Positions 33,314-46,125 are shown, numbered from the stretch's first letter. The stretch: 64,000 bases of DNA from Blastomyces gilchristii SLH14081 (GCF_000003855.2 NW_003101642.1:62001-126000), one strand, 5' to 3'. Numbers and translations: made by a program. Notes: generated from the sequence alone by a model not told the origin.

Positions 33314-35784
33314 CTAAACAACATCCTCCGCATGATGTTGCAAAATCTTCTCTCCATCCCTCTGCGGCCTGAACCCACCTGCCGGAGTGGCTCCGCGCGG
33401 GATACTCAGTCCCGCTGTACCGACACCACTATTTTCACCCCCACCGCCACCATCGCCGTTAGTACTCCCATTCCCATTCCCGTCCAACCCACCAGGCATC
33501 GGAGAGACAACTCCACTCGGTGGAACAGGTATTTTGATATCCTCTGGCGATGCGGGGATAATCTCCGGCGGGAGATCGGGGATATGTATGCGTTTCGCTT
33601 TGTTGTTGTAGCTTGCTGGGATGATCTTTTTTGTTTGAATATGTTAGACGTGTGTGCCATGCATATAGGAATATTATCAAGGGTTCTAGGGGGGGGAAAA
33701 TGTTTTACGACATACCTCAATAATCTCATCGCGCGGAAATGACAAGAACGGGATATCTGCAGCATTACAAGCCATCAGATACCCATACAGCACACGCAGG
33801 ACACTCTCATGCGCAATGATAAGTAGGTCATTCCGCTCCCGTTCAAGTTCAAGGATAATCGGTTCAAGACGCACGGCGAGGTCATGGTACGACTCAGCCC
33901 GCGGGTACCGATGATGATACGGATCCATCTCATGCTTTGCAACCTCATCAGGATACTCCTGCCGAATCCTCCTTTCGGACATCTTCTCACAGACACCAGG
34001 GTTCAACTGGCTCATCTGTGACCGATGGCGTATTTTGTAGCCCCGTTCGAGTAGGAATTGTGCAGTCTCCACTGTCCGGCGCCGGGTGGATGTCCACACC
34101 GTAAGTGGTTTCAACTCCGTGTCAGCATCATCACCCTGCTCAGCGATAAGTGCCTGTCTCTCTGATTCACGGTGCTGCAGGAGTCTCTCGGTCATTTTGC
34201 GAGCATAGTCCAGTCCTTGTTCGGAGAGGGGTGCGTCGGTTTTGTAGGAGTTTGGGTCCAGGCAGGTTCCAGCCTGAGTTGGTTTCGCACTGTCAGCCAA
34301 ATTATCATGTCCAGAGGGGAGACGTAGTATTAAAGCTTACCCGCACGAAATATGTATGTCGTGATTTGTTATGTAAATTGAGCAGGTAGAAGACAATCCG
34401 GTGGTGCAGGTAGCCGAAGGAGCGGTTGTTGATCATCATGCGCTCGCCGGCGTTGATCATCTACCTTGCATGTTAATATGATGCTCACCTTTAAGTAAGG
34501 AAAAACATGAGAGAAAGAAAAACAATTCAGGAAGGGATGGTGAAAGGAGTGCCGGCGTAATTACCAACCTTGATATAATTCAGCTCCGATTCATTCATAG
34601 TCTGAAACTGCGGTATCCGAGCCGAGATTCGCGCCAGATAATCTTTTACAGCATCCTTGGGGTCCCATCCAACGTACTGTCATCATAAAGAAAACTCAGC
34701 AAACTAGTTTCAGCACACCCAGCGAGGTACATGTATGGCACGACAACATACGTCTGGAGAAGATATCTTTACGCTCAGGACATTTTCTTCAATTATCCTC
34801 TCATCATCACACAGCGACTCGATGAATAGTGTCTAGAGAATAAGTGAATGTTAGTATGCCTGCCCATCATATAGCACTATACCCAGCGCATTTTTCAGGG
34901 GTCTTACATCAATGTCATGCTTAGCGAATTCCTTTGCTAGGGACCGACGACCAGCGGCAATTGGGTTCACAGCGTCGTATATGGCAATCTGGCCGTTCTC
35001 GTGGTTTAGGAAATGATAGATGTCTTCTCTACACTTTTTCACAATTTTTTGTCTGAGGAGGACGGACGAGGCGGATGCTGTAGAGTTTTGCATTGTCAGA
35101 AAGGTCTTATCTAGCAGCTCTAGCAATTAAGGGGGGAGAAAAGGGGTACCAGAATGGATGTATAGAGGGAAATCAACAATGATAATACTTTAGCGTTCAC
35201 TCACCGTTGACAAAGAAGTAATCATCAGGAACATCCTGACCAGGCCCGACAGTCGCACGTCGATAGTCGCCCAGATGGAATATCCGCGTCTTCACACCGA
35301 GCCTATATATATCGGCTAGGTCAGCTCACTAACAGTTAAGTTGAGGATAAATGAATCAATGGAAGTAAACACGAACCATCTGAGGTACCGTGCAAGCGCA
35401 ACAGATATGTGTCTAGAGTCAAACCGAGGAGAGTTAGCTCACTAAATTCCTATTAAAAAGAAACAAAAAGAAGAGATGAGGGCTTTACGAACGTTTTGCC
35501 CCTAGCTGGCAAGCCGACGGTGATGATTACTATACGCCCGGAGTGGAAGAGGCGTCCGGACTCTGTGCTGTAGAGCTGAGCGGGGGCAAGCTCGCCTGTC
35601 TCTGGAAGATCATGGATGGCGTCGACGGAGGTGCTCGACTTTTTCTGGAAGCGGGGAGAGGTTGCGACGACATCCGCTGTCCTAACTAGCTAGTTAGAGG
35701 ACTAGAATTATATATCTAACCGTGAGGTGGTAGGTCAAGAGGAATAATAGTGGTAGTGGGAGCTTCATACAGGAGTGTGTCCAT
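33314..35784 (-). CDS. 6-phosphofructo-2-kinase / fructose-2,6-bisphosphatase-like protein lacking the phosphatase histidine
   Basis: Makes fructose-2,6-bisphosphate, the cytosolic activator of glycolysis and inhibitor of gluconeogenesis. Ten exons (minus strand): 35721-35784, 35493-35685, 35377-35412, 35205-35302, 34908-35077, 34752-34832, 34569-34676, 34341-34460, 33716-34273 and 33314-33625, in phase, 579 aa. The kinase half has IVIITVGLPARGKT (P-loop), LGDYRR, IYDAVNP and YVGWDP. The phosphatase half is recognisable (PLSEQG, LTVWTSTRRRT, DLLIIAHESVLRVLYGYL), but the expected RHG motif is RAG, so the His that carries the phospho-intermediate is absent. It is thus probably a kinase without phosphatase activity, as known for yeast Pfk26. 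The tail is Gly/Asn-rich. The first acceptor is inferred from phase. Confidence 0.9.
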
Positions 35785-35889
35785 GCTTGACGTAGTGCTG
35801 ATCCTAACCTCACAAGAACAGAGGGAATGGGATTTGGATCCCTGATATCTGGTAAGATATGCTTGGGAGTACAATGTAGGTAGAGGATG

Positions 35890-35920
<31 letters not shown>

Positions 35921-35924
35921 ATAT
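35890..35924. repeat. (TA)n(TG)n microsatellite
   Basis: About nine TA units pass directly into about six TG units. Confidence 0.9.
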
Positions 35925-36108
35925 AGATAGAGAGAATAGATAATAGTGTATGTCACTTGGGGGGGGGGGATTTACGGCAGACTCCCAGCAAGCGTATATA
36001 GATAGATAGCAGCCAGCTAGGGCCAGAGCCGGAATAGGGCTTCAGCCCAACAACGAACAGTTCTTATCCGCAGACGAGAACGACAGCCAACAACAGCGAC
36101 ATTTCCAA

Positions 36109-36159
36109 CAGACGCAGACGCAGACGCAGACACAGACACAGACACAGACCCAGACGCAG
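36109..36159. repeat. CAGACR hexamer array, upstream of TOM40
   Basis: About eight units of CAGACG or CAGACA on the plus strand. The same hexamer occurs in inverted orientation downstream of TOM40 at 38501-38545. Confidence 0.85.
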
Positions 36160-36547
36160 GCTGACGAATGTCCTTGTCTGTATATATCTCTCTCTGTTAT
36201 GGATATTCCGTCTCCCGGTTGGGGTTGGGGATGGACGGGGAGCGCCAAGCCTGACATGAACCGAGGCGGGGCGCTAGTCCCAAAGTGCACTAGTGTATCA
36301 AAATGTTCAAACCTTCCAACTTCGCTCTATAATTTCCTAGAAAGAGAACCTGGAAACAATATCACCATCCTCCGAGCAAAGGTTTTGTTATACGCCAATA
36401 GCTCCATTGCTCCCGGGCTGCCTTTACTACTGAGACCTTTCTATTTTATTTCGCCTCATTCCCTTCTGTTCATTGTAGAGGCGGCCCTCGAATTCCTTTT
36501 TATTTTTATTGTCTTAAATTGAACCCTCCGTGTCCTTCCCGCCCAAT

Positions 36548-37769
36548 ATGTCCGACGCCCTCGCTTTCCTCTCAGATAACTCTGTAGTCGACGCCCTCAA
36601 AGATGCATATAGTTCATTCTCCGCCCGAAGGGAAGCGCTGGGCTTGTCCAATCCAGGAACCGTAGAGAATGTCTCCAGAGAAGTCCAAAAGGATGTCCTG
36701 CTCTCCAATTTCATGTTCACAGGCCTCCGGGCAGATCTGACAAAGGTCTTCGGCATGTCTCCTCTTTTCCGCGTCTCCCACGCCTTCACAATGGGTTCGC
36801 AGCAAGGAACCCTGCCTCCGTATGCCTTTTCTTCCATGTTCGGATCTCCTAAGGTATGTACCAAATCCACCTCGCATCTGTAACAACTTTCGTGTTGGGG
36901 TATCGGAGATAGATCTAACGGTGGAAAAAGGTCTTCCTACAAGGAAACCTCGGTAGTGATGGAGCCCTTGCCGCCGTCGCCAACTACAGATGGAACTCCG
37001 CATGGGTTACAAAGACAAACACCCAGATAATGCCCGGAAGTGCGCAGGGTTTGATCCAGATTGACAACGACTACACCGGCGCAGACTTCTCCGCGTCTCT
37101 CAAGGCCTTCAACCCATCCTTCCTAGAAGGCGGCATCACCGGAATATTCGTCGGAAGCTATCTTCAATCCGTCACCCCGAGCCTCGCATTGGGTCTTGAG
37201 GCCATGTGGCAGCGACAGGGCCTCAGCGTCCCGCCCGAAACCGCTCTGTCCTATTGCGCCAAGTACAAGGGAGATGATTGGATTGCCAGTGCCCAGCTTC
37301 AAGCTCAAGGCGTCATCAATGCCTCGTACTGGAAGAAGCTGTCTGATAAGGTTGAGGCCGGCGTTGATATGAACCTCCAGTTCGCCCCTAGCCCCTCGGG
37401 ATTGATGGGTGACATCCGCAAAGAGGGCACCACGACTGTCGGAGCCAAATACGAATTCAGAGCATCTACCTTCCGCGCACAAATCGATAGTGCTGGCAAG
37501 CTGAGCTGTCTCTTGGAAAAGCGCGTCGCCATGCCTATCTCTTTGACTTTCGCTGGAGAGATTGATCAAGTCAAGGTATGTTTCCTACATGTCGTCAAGT
37601 GGTAGAAATTTATGGCAGAGAAAAAGCAATCCCAGCTAACCGAATCTATTACTATCAACAGCAACAAGCCAAGATCGGTCTCGCCGTCTCCTTCGAAATG
37701 GCCTCGGAAGAGCTGATGGAGCAGCAAGAATCCGGCGAAATGCCCAACGTTCCATCCCCGCCATTCTAA
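36548..37769 (+). CDS. TOM40: Mitochondrial import channel TOM40
   Basis: Tom40 is the 19-strand beta-barrel pore of the outer mitochondrial membrane. Exons 36548-36853, 36931-37575 and 37662-37769 join in phase to 352 aa, the usual fungal length. The ATG at 36548 (MSDALAFL) is chosen; an upstream GTG in frame is not a credible start. Family stretches include [53 protein letters not shown] and the C-terminal strand [16 protein letters not shown] that carries the beta-signal region. The tail MPNVPSPPF is cytosolic or intermembrane and variable. Both introns have CTAAC branch points. Confidence 0.95.
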
Positions 37770-38304
37770 GTTTGAAAAGCCCCGATGCATTCCCGTCCAA
37801 TCGCATGACATGAGAAGGACAAGAAACTAGATGACCAAAAAGCAAGACAAGGAAAACAAATCCTAATCGCAATGCTCCTCTACACGACCCTGCTCCTATC
37901 ATCATCTCTCCTTTCTGCTACCAACCTCCGAAAACCACCCCCCTTCACATCTCACCACCGAATTAACCTTCCCCTTCCAACCCCGTGTTTTAATAGCTCT
38001 ATCATATCTTCACTCTTCGTCCCACACACCATCTACACCCCACATCCACATCTATCTACGTGTACATCTATCCACCCGTCCCAAATCCCTTAGCAGCATT
38101 GTGGGTAACTGGCGCAGAAGTGAAACGCCTCCACCATCCACACTTCTGATTCTCGAGACCATTATTTTTTAAAGAGATTTCGTCATTCTGCGCGTGTCCT
38201 TTGTTTCATTTTAGTTTATTATTTTTTTCCCCGTCTTCCTTTTCCGTTTTCCATTGTCTACTTCTTTTTTTTTGTGTATATCCAAGATGGCTTGAATTAC
38301 CTAT

Positions 38305-38335
38305 CCCTAGGGGCTAGGGACTAGGGACTAGGGCA
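38305..38335. repeat. Telomere-like CTAGGGA tandem
   Basis: Four near-tandem AGGG units (CTAGGGG, CTAGGGA, CTAGGGA, CTAGGG) ending AGGGCAGC, the same end as the tract at 10591-10620. Confidence 0.7.
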
Positions 38336-38500
38336 GCAACAAAATAAAAAGATATAATCTATTTCCAAGAAACCATTTCCATTTCCATCTGTTCATTACG
38401 ATTTCCAATATTCTATCTATAGACATGTTTCCCCTTCCGTCTTTTTATCCCCTCCGCTTCCCATTTCCCAATGGTGGCTTTGGTTTCTGCTTTCGTCAGC

Positions 38501-38545
38501 TGTTTCTGTTTCTGTGTCTGCGTCTGTGTCTGTGTCCGCGTCTTG
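38501..38545. repeat. Inverted CAGACR hexamer array, downstream of TOM40
   Basis: Reads GTCTGY on the plus strand, about six units, with flanking TTTCTG variants. It is the inverse of the array at 36109-36159. Confidence 0.8.
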
Positions 38546-38920
38546 GGTGCGCGTACGTATTTCCCTCCGTCCGTGTGTCGCGCAATTGTCCCGCATCCAT
38601 GATTCATCGCCTGTCGTGTTCCTGAAACGCCAAGTCTTTACTCCATGCTCCCTAACGTCGAATACATTCCGTATTGTCAAAAGGGCGAGTTCAGCCTGGA
38701 TTGATTCAATGAAAGAATCCAGCTTATGAGCCTACCTCCCTTCTCCTCCGCTTTTCTTATGCTAGCTTACGTTTTGAAGCGGGAAACCTACCCCATCCAG
38801 ACATCCACTATATATAGGCTCCGTAAAAGACAAATGCAGTTTCGTGCCCGTCAATTCCGCCTTTTGGGATGATTTTGGATTGAACTGAGGAGAAAGGGAG
38901 GACCGCTTGAGGAGTAAAAG

Positions 38921-38960
<40 letters not shown>
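38921..38960. repeat. Poly(A) run of 40
   Basis: Forty uninterrupted A, the longest A run in the window, followed by a short GAAA run. Confidence 0.95.
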
Positions 38961-38962
<2 letters not shown>

Positions 38963-39883
38963 GAAAGAAATAAAGAAAGAAAGAAAAAGGGAAAGGGGCA
39001 AGAACCTTTTGTCCGGTGTAAAATATTACAGTTCTCTCCTCAAGTTAAGTACGGCAAAGAATTAGACGAAATAATAATATATGATTAGCGCTGGGGGTTT
39101 GAATCCACATCCAACCAATCCTTTCAACATAGATATTTAGGACAGACAGCTCTAGCAATAATGGGTTTGGGTATGCATATCAGGATATACCATTGAACCG
39201 CCATTAGCTTACTCCATATATCCCCTCTGTCGTAGTGGAAACATTTGCCCGTACAGAACAAGTGACGTAGCAACGAGCACGGGTGGACGGATGGACGGGG
39301 GTGCTCAAAGCTCTGTACTCCGTAATGTAAAAGCAAACTTCCAATTGTTAGTTAGGGTGTAAAACTCCAGCTTAAAACATATATATATATATCACCGAGA
39401 TTATTTAGTTTACATAGTTAACTATCTCTATTATTGCAAATTGCAGTTCCTCAGGCTGTGCACTGCCCTACAGGGTAAGAATATATCAGCACAGCGAGCA
39501 CAAAAGCAAAGAAAGAAACACGAATTCAAAGCTTGACAGATGATATATTATGATATGATATTCATTTTCCCCCGCCGTACAACCAGGCTGTTTCACGATT
39601 TATATTAACAGTAGAAAACCGTGAGATGAAAGAAGGAAAGAAAAGAAAGAAAAAGAGAAAGGAAGAGAGAAGTAAAAAAAAATAAGAAGAAAAAAAAAAG
39701 AAGAAAAACCGCTTTGAGCTTGAATCCGACCTCCTGCCAATCCCTCATTATGCATGCATGCAACCTGTATGAGCTATATATGCTCGAACCCCCAGGTTGG
39801 GCCAGGCATAAATCATACAAGCTGTGCCCCCCCAACAACCCATTACCTATATACACACATACACATATTTATTTATTTATACG

Positions 39884-39903
39884 TATATATATATATATAT
39901 ATA
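39884..39903. repeat. (TA)n microsatellite
   Basis: About ten TA units within ATAC/ATAT-rich sequence. Confidence 0.9.
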
Positions 39904-40245
39904 CATGAAGCCTCGCATGACCACTATTCCGGTATCAATAGAAGGGGAGGGCAACCGATCCGTGACCCCGTGCAGGATTTCAATTGAGACCTGACATGCA
40001 TGCGCTTTACATGGTGTGTCATCTCGGTCTTGGATTCGACGGGGAGAGAGGGAGAGACGGGAAAGAGAGAAGAAGAGAAGATGAGAAGAATGTGGGAAGC
40101 GAAATTTATTTGAAACAAGCCCTGGCGTAGTTAGTTAGTCCTCTTTTGACTCTTTTCTTTACTTCTCTTTAACTTCTTTAGGCAAGCTGTGGTGGTTCAT
40201 TTTGTGAATTCGAACGTGGAGAGGAAATGAAGACGGGGATTTGAC

Positions 40246-40261
40246 GGGGGGGGGGGGGGGG
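40246..40261. repeat. Poly(G) run of 16
   Basis: Sixteen uninterrupted G, then GAGGAGGGGA; a possible G-quadruplex former. Confidence 0.9.
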
Positions 40262-42035
40262 AGGAGGGGATATATATATTACAATATACCCTTTTCTCGC
40301 CCCGCTCACCCCCCCAATCCCTTTCCTCCCAAGTAAATATATGGACAAGTGTGTCATATCCCATCTAGCCTGCTTCCAGCTGAGCTCCCCGCTGAAATGG
40401 ATGTTTCCTCACAACGTCCTTTTTTGTATATCGGCGTGGTATGGCCAATGTCGTAGATGGCATTGGCCCAGAAAGTGCATACTCCCTCTCTCAACTGGCC
40501 TCAATAGGACCAGCTAGGATAGGGAGGGAGAGAGAGAGAGGGATAGAGAAACGAGAGAATAATGTTGCTTGTGTAGGAACTACAGGTTAGATTTAAAACC
40601 CGACTTCTTCCTGCTGCCTGGCAAGCGCCGCAGTAAATGTATGCAGAAATAGTTGAGACGATGGCAATTGATAAGCTGAACCAGTTTTGTTGCATGATCA
40701 ATCGATCATTCATTCCTCTCCGTCCGTCTGCACGTATGGAATGTACGTATGTACTGTACATACATACTGTATATTTCTCTATGCTATGTACCCGCTCGAT
40801 GCCGGAGTGGCAGTACAGCATGATGGAAGTGAGCCAGTATGGTAGCTGTAGCTGCCAAAGGGCAAGGCGAAACGGGGAGATTCGAGATTCCAAGGTTGAT
40901 GATAGTGAAGGCTGCATGATATAGCTAGAGATGTTATATACCCAGTGTTCAGAGATCGGCCTTTTCGGTTCAGTTTCTCCAAATCCCTTTCCCCTTTCCT
41001 CTTTCCTCAATTGTTGCATGAAGTGGCCCCCAATAATAACCCGGAAGTGCGCATGTCCATCGGCGGGCCTGTATCTATCAACCTGCATCAACTGATGTCA
41101 TAAGCGCTGACAACAGTTCACAAAACATAGTAGAGGGGAAAAGAGAAAGGGTTTCCCTCACAAGAAATTAGCATTTTCTCAATGAGGGAACTTGTTTTTG
41201 TTTATAATTTTATATCTGCTGTCTAGTGGAATGGGTGAAAGAAAATAATAATCCACAACTGGAGAAAAAAAATATATAAATAAAAAAGTATGAGGTTTTT
41301 CATTGAAACATTCAAAGCTCTGTGGTTAACCAATCATTTTGATGCGTGCACGATGTGCTTTGTGGGATGTGGAATTTATTATTAGTCCAATACATACTAT
41401 TAGAGGATCAGTCCTAACGAAAAAAAAAAAAATGAACAGTGTGGTTCCGGTGCCACACATCATGATGCAATGCTATTCTGACTGGATAAAACAAACACAA
41501 GAGAAGCTGTACTCGCATAAACAGGAAAAAAAAAAAAAGAAAGATACAGCAATTAGTTATCATCTTCAAGTTGCATCAAAAAATTAAAAAAGAATTAAAA
41601 ATTAGAAAAAGAAGCACGATCATTTCTCTTGTATCAAGTCCCAGAGACGCACTACACTACCCATTTCTCTACCCCTGCTAAGAGCACACGCTAGACTCTG
41701 CACTAAAGCAAGACAGCAGCTGTTAGTCGGTAGTTAGCTCGAATCAACGGAACGGGGGGGGGGAGAATGAATGTACGCAGCATGCGAACCATGCACACAC
41801 ACCCCTCCCCACCAGGGGGATCAATAATGGACACACCACCTGGGCTAAGAACAGTAGTGTACGGAAACGCAGCTGGGGATATCTATCCTGCCACTTTCAG
41901 CCAAAAATTCAACAGCAAGAAGATATAATGTACGGAGTATCTTCCCGGGGGCGGGAGAGGGGAACAGCCGCAGCGATGTCATGCACCAAGCGCATGGGTA
42001 ACAGACTAATAACAACTGCTCTGCTCTTTCTTTCC

Positions 42036-42060
42036 TTTCTTTCTTTCTTTCTTTCTTTTT
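42036..42060. repeat. (TTTC)n microsatellite
   Basis: About six TTTC units followed by C- and T-runs. Confidence 0.85.
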
Positions 42061-43567
42061 TCCCCCCCTTTTTTACTTTCCCAGGGCCCTCGAACTAGCA
42101 GCCTACTAACCGCTGCAGCTAGACGGGTAAGTTAGGAATTGAAGACTCGAGAGTGGCCTCAGACGATCTGAGCGGGAACGCTTTGCGAAAAAGTTTGGCC
42201 TATGAGAATATATGTCCAAATGCTGGGCAAGGGGGGACGTTGCTCGTCTCGGGGGACTTTTTTTTTTTTTTTTTCCCTTTTGCATCTTCCGTCATCTGTG
42301 GTTACTCTTTAGTGAGGGAAGAGAAGGGAAGGGAAACGGAGTTAGGTTGGGAACATACAGAAGGCGATCTTGCCATGCTTATGATAAATAGAGCTCGATG
42401 CCCTCCACCCACTTTTCTGCAATATAAATTATACTATGCGGTATTGGTATTTGTACTCATATTTTGAATTGAGTACAGAGTACGGAGTAGGTATGGTATG
42501 CTGGAAGTTTGTGAGCTCTCTTTGAGTAAACCTTTTTCACCCTTGAACCTTGTCCGAATCCCAGATGACCTCCCCTCCCCCTCCCGAAGCAAGCATGACC
42601 TCAACTGGCACCAAGCTTCCCTGACATCTTTTATTATGTATCCGTCTATGCCTATAATTGACAACCGTCTTGTCCATGGCGCCAGGGGTGACTGACTGAC
42701 TGACTGGCTGGTTGGCTGCCCTGGTCGGGACCGAATGACGGGCATATTTTCGGCCCAATAAAATAATATCCAATGCAATCCAAGGCAATTGCAATCCCCC
42801 CCTCTCTCCCAAGCTCGGTTTATCCACTGCGAGGAGCTAACTTTTCCACTGCCTCTCTATTGGCCTGCTGGAGTTTTTTTGATACAGCGCAGGGGAGGAA
42901 GAGAGAGAGAGAGAGAGAGGAGAGAGAACAAGGTACCAGGTAGGTACCAAACTACTCCAGTGACCGTACGGAGTATATAGAAGAGAACAAGACCACACAA
43001 CCTGCAATTGTTGCAATATGGGTCAGGGTATGTTCCCACCTACCCACCCCCCCCCCCCTCCTCGCCTCTTTATCTGAGGGCCAGGACGAACTGAATTCGA
43101 CATTGGGATCGAATTTTAATTCTTCGGGGCTGGTTACGCCAAAACGGGAACTACACACCTAACATCAACATCTATACCGATTTTCTATCTCGCCTAGCGT
43201 ACAGTACATGTACATGTACATACTTGTCCCTAGGTACTCTCGTGCGACACAAATTATATCTCATCACTGTTTCTGTACCAGGGTGTAAGGTGTAAAAACC
43301 ATTTTTTGTCTTGTCTTGTCTTTGTCTGTTTCTTGATGATGGAGTTGAGTGACGATATGTTTTGTAACTATTGGCCGCGGAGCAAGTGGGGGGGGTTTGT
43401 GGGAAGAAAGAAAGAAACTAACGCCGCTAGTTAATTGCCTTTTTTTTTTCTTTTTATGCTAGCTGGTTGTTCACTCCTGAGCACTGACGTACGTTACAGC
43501 TAACTATTTACAGCTTTTTCGTTTTTGGAGGCACCCGATATGCCATGCATGCCCCATGCAGGGTTAG

Positions 43568-43598
43568 GAGCAGTAGCAGCAGTAGCAGCAGTAGCAGC
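43568..43598. repeat. (GCAGTAGCA)n tandem
   Basis: Three to four 9-nt units of AGCAGTAGC. No coding frame surrounds it. Confidence 0.85.
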
Positions 43599-44073
43599 TT
43601 CTATGGGAGTTCCCCTTTTTCTTTATTTTATTTCCTTATTTATTTTTTACTCATGGATACTCCCCATGTGTATTATTTATTCTGAATAATATGGATGGTT
43701 AGGTTAGTTGGTAACTAGTTACCGGAAGATGTTTCGAGCACAAAATTCCCCAATTGTTTCTTTCTGTGCCAAGCCCGAGGTTGGATTCACCGGGTTCCAA
43801 TCTCTCTAATAATAATACTACTAAGAATCAACGACTTTAAAACATACATGGCCTACCCTAGTTACCGTAAAGATGGAAGAAGATTTGGGCGTGCCCGAGC
43901 AACCCGTGGGAAAAGGGGGATTTGGTATCATTGGTCAAAGGGAAAAGGGAAACTGTTCTGCCGAATCGGTTTTTTTACAGTCAGTAATAATAATAATAAT
44001 AATAAGAAGTCAAACTTGGTCGCATCCAGAAACTTCCCATAGATAGCTACAAGAGTTGGAAGCTTAACCCCAT

Positions 44074-44076
<3 letters not shown>

Positions 44077-44114
<38 letters not shown>
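44077..44114. repeat. Poly(T) run of 38
   Basis: Thirty-eight uninterrupted T. With the A40 at 38921 it brackets a 5.2 kb stretch in opposite orientations. Confidence 0.95.
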
Positions 44115-44116
<2 letters not shown>

Positions 44117-44176
44117 ATTTACTCGGCACTTCCAGCATTTATTAATGGATTCATTTCACTTCCTTGATTGGCTGAA

Positions 44177-44213
44177 CAAACACACACACAACACACACAC
44201 ACACACACACACA
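44177..44213. repeat. (CA)n microsatellite
   Basis: About 17 CA units with one interruption. Confidence 0.9.
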
Positions 44214-44804
44214 TGCCCTTGTGCTCATTTTGAAGACAGTGTGTTTGTTGCATTTGCATCGCTGGTGCATTCATTTTTGTATTCACTTGTATACAGTTTA
44301 GGAGAGGGGCGGGCTGGACTGAGAGGAATGAAGGAAGGAAGGGAAAAAAAAAAAGAAAAAAAAAAAAAAAAAGACGGAAGGAAAAAGGAATAATGGCTTG
44401 CATTGGTTAGTTTGGTTCAGCTATTCTGAAGCAGATATGGGATGAAACATGTGTTCGTGCCAGTTCGTGCCCTATTTTTCTTTTTTTTTCTCCCTCCTGT
44501 ATCAGCTCAACTGGTTTTGGTTCGGGTCATTATTGCTCTTCTCTTCTTCTTCTTCTTCTTCTCCCGCAAATGAAAAAGGGGAACGAGGGGGTTATATATT
44601 TTTAATTTTCAACTCTTGGTCATAGCCAACCAGCCAGTCATCAGTCATCAGGAGTTACCTAGACGAGATCGACGCCCTCAAATAACCAGATATGAAGTCA
44701 TCACCAACCAACTCAACGATCTCTTTATTTTAGTTAACCCAACCCAACTCAAGAACAGTACATATAGGCATACATACACTACTCCAATGTGAAAACGGGA
44801 GAGA

Positions 44805-44805
44805 G

Positions 44806-44836
<31 letters not shown>

Positions 44837-44838
44837 GG
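44805..44838. repeat. (GAAA)n microsatellite
   Basis: A GAGAGA run passing into about seven GAAA units. Confidence 0.85.
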
Positions 44839-45095
44839 ACAAAAATAGATGTCTATAAGCCCTGTGCTGGCATTCATTGTGAGAATTTATTTGAGTATAA
44901 AATAATGTTGATGTGATATAGCTCACACTTGCGAGCTACATACTACGTACATACATCAGTAAGAGGAGCTTAATCCATAAAACTAATATGAAAAGAAAAT
45001 TGAAAATAGGTAAAAAAAAAAAAAGTCGGTAACTAGATATAGGTACGGACTACAGAGAAGACACTTACATACTACTATAGTCTATAAGATGACAG

Positions 45096-45123
45096 GCAGA
45101 CAGCAGAGATCCCTGCTGTCTGC
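45096..45123. repeat. Perfect 11-bp hairpin
   Basis: GCAGACAGCAG (45096-45106) and CTGCTGTCTGC (45113-45123) are perfect inverses with a 6-nt loop. A CTGCAGCTGCAACTGCAG stretch follows closely. Confidence 0.8.
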
Positions 45124-46125
45124 TCACGTTGATGACAAGCTGCAGCTGCAACTGCAGCACAGCCACCTTGATGGTTTATTTTCGCTCCATCCAAAGGCAG
45201 GGCAAAAGGGGGTGCCCGAAGAGGAGGAGGGGGGGAGGGAGGACGAGTTAAATAATGACAACGAATAACTAGCAAGTGACATTATTAGGGTTTCGTCGTT
45301 TCCCTGAAATAATATCGGCCAATATGACAGGGCGCCCTTTTTTTTTTTCTTTCCCTTCGGGAAGCCGGGAGTAGAGGAAGGGGGGGTAGGTTGGACACTA
45401 CGACGCTGCAGGTAGGAGGTGGCTTTTTTAAGTGATGTGAGGGCTTTTTGAAGACCGCAGAGTCGAAGGATTATATGAATGTTATTTTAATCGTTCACCA
45501 CAGCACAGGAACCTCTCATAGTAAAGAGAGAGAGAGAGAGAGAGATGATATTTGATATTTCTCTCTCTTCTCTGCCCCAGGTGAATGGCTAATCCTCCCT
45601 TGATATAGCTGTTATTAGTTAGCTGTACAAGTTATTAGCTTGTCAAGCTGTAGCTGTTAACTAGCCCTTTCAAGCTTTTTCCCTTAGTATATATAATATA
45701 TATATATATATATACATATATATATCCAAACTCAATGGATCTGGCACTCCGTATATTACCTTGGTCCCATCCAAAAAATGTCCCCCGATTAGGTTTTTTC
45801 TTTTCTTTTTTTTTTGCGGCTCACCTGACCATTGCTGGGGACGCCACTTAGCTAATAATGTTTGCGTAGAGAGTAGTAGGGAAGCTGTCTGTCTGCGAGC
45901 TGCCACCCATCCATGGAGAATATCCGCGTGACTTGTCACGGGGGTGTCGGTGTTGTCATTATTTCGCGGGTGGGTGCAGGTTAGTAACAATATTGGGCTG
46001 TATTAAGTGTAAGGAGGAGAGAGGGAGAGAGGGCGGAAGGAGACACAGGATATTTGATATTAAATGGAGATAGATATAGATATTGTGTCTGGGATAAAAG
46101 CATTTATAAACTATTTGAAGCTTTG

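Larger units (their letters stand above)
35785..36547. promoter_or_regulatory. Divergent promoter region of PFK-2 and TOM40
   Basis: A 763-bp spacer between two starts. It holds a (TA)n(TG)n run (35890-35924), a G9 run near 35960 and a CAGACR hexamer array (36109-36159). The last 200 bases are a pyrimidine-rich TOM40 leader. Confidence 0.55.

Noticed and set aside
36530..36547. In-frame GTG extension of TOM40
   Set aside because: GTG is not a normal nuclear start in fungi, and the ATG at 36548 gives the expected N-terminus.
39085..39115. Second B-box-like sequence (GGTTTGAATCC)
   Set aside because: Upstream sequence does not contain an A-box or pair into a cloverleaf.
44145..44393. CA-repeat array as a possible CRISPR or minisatellite gene
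   Set aside because: It is a plain dinucleotide microsatellite without spacers.
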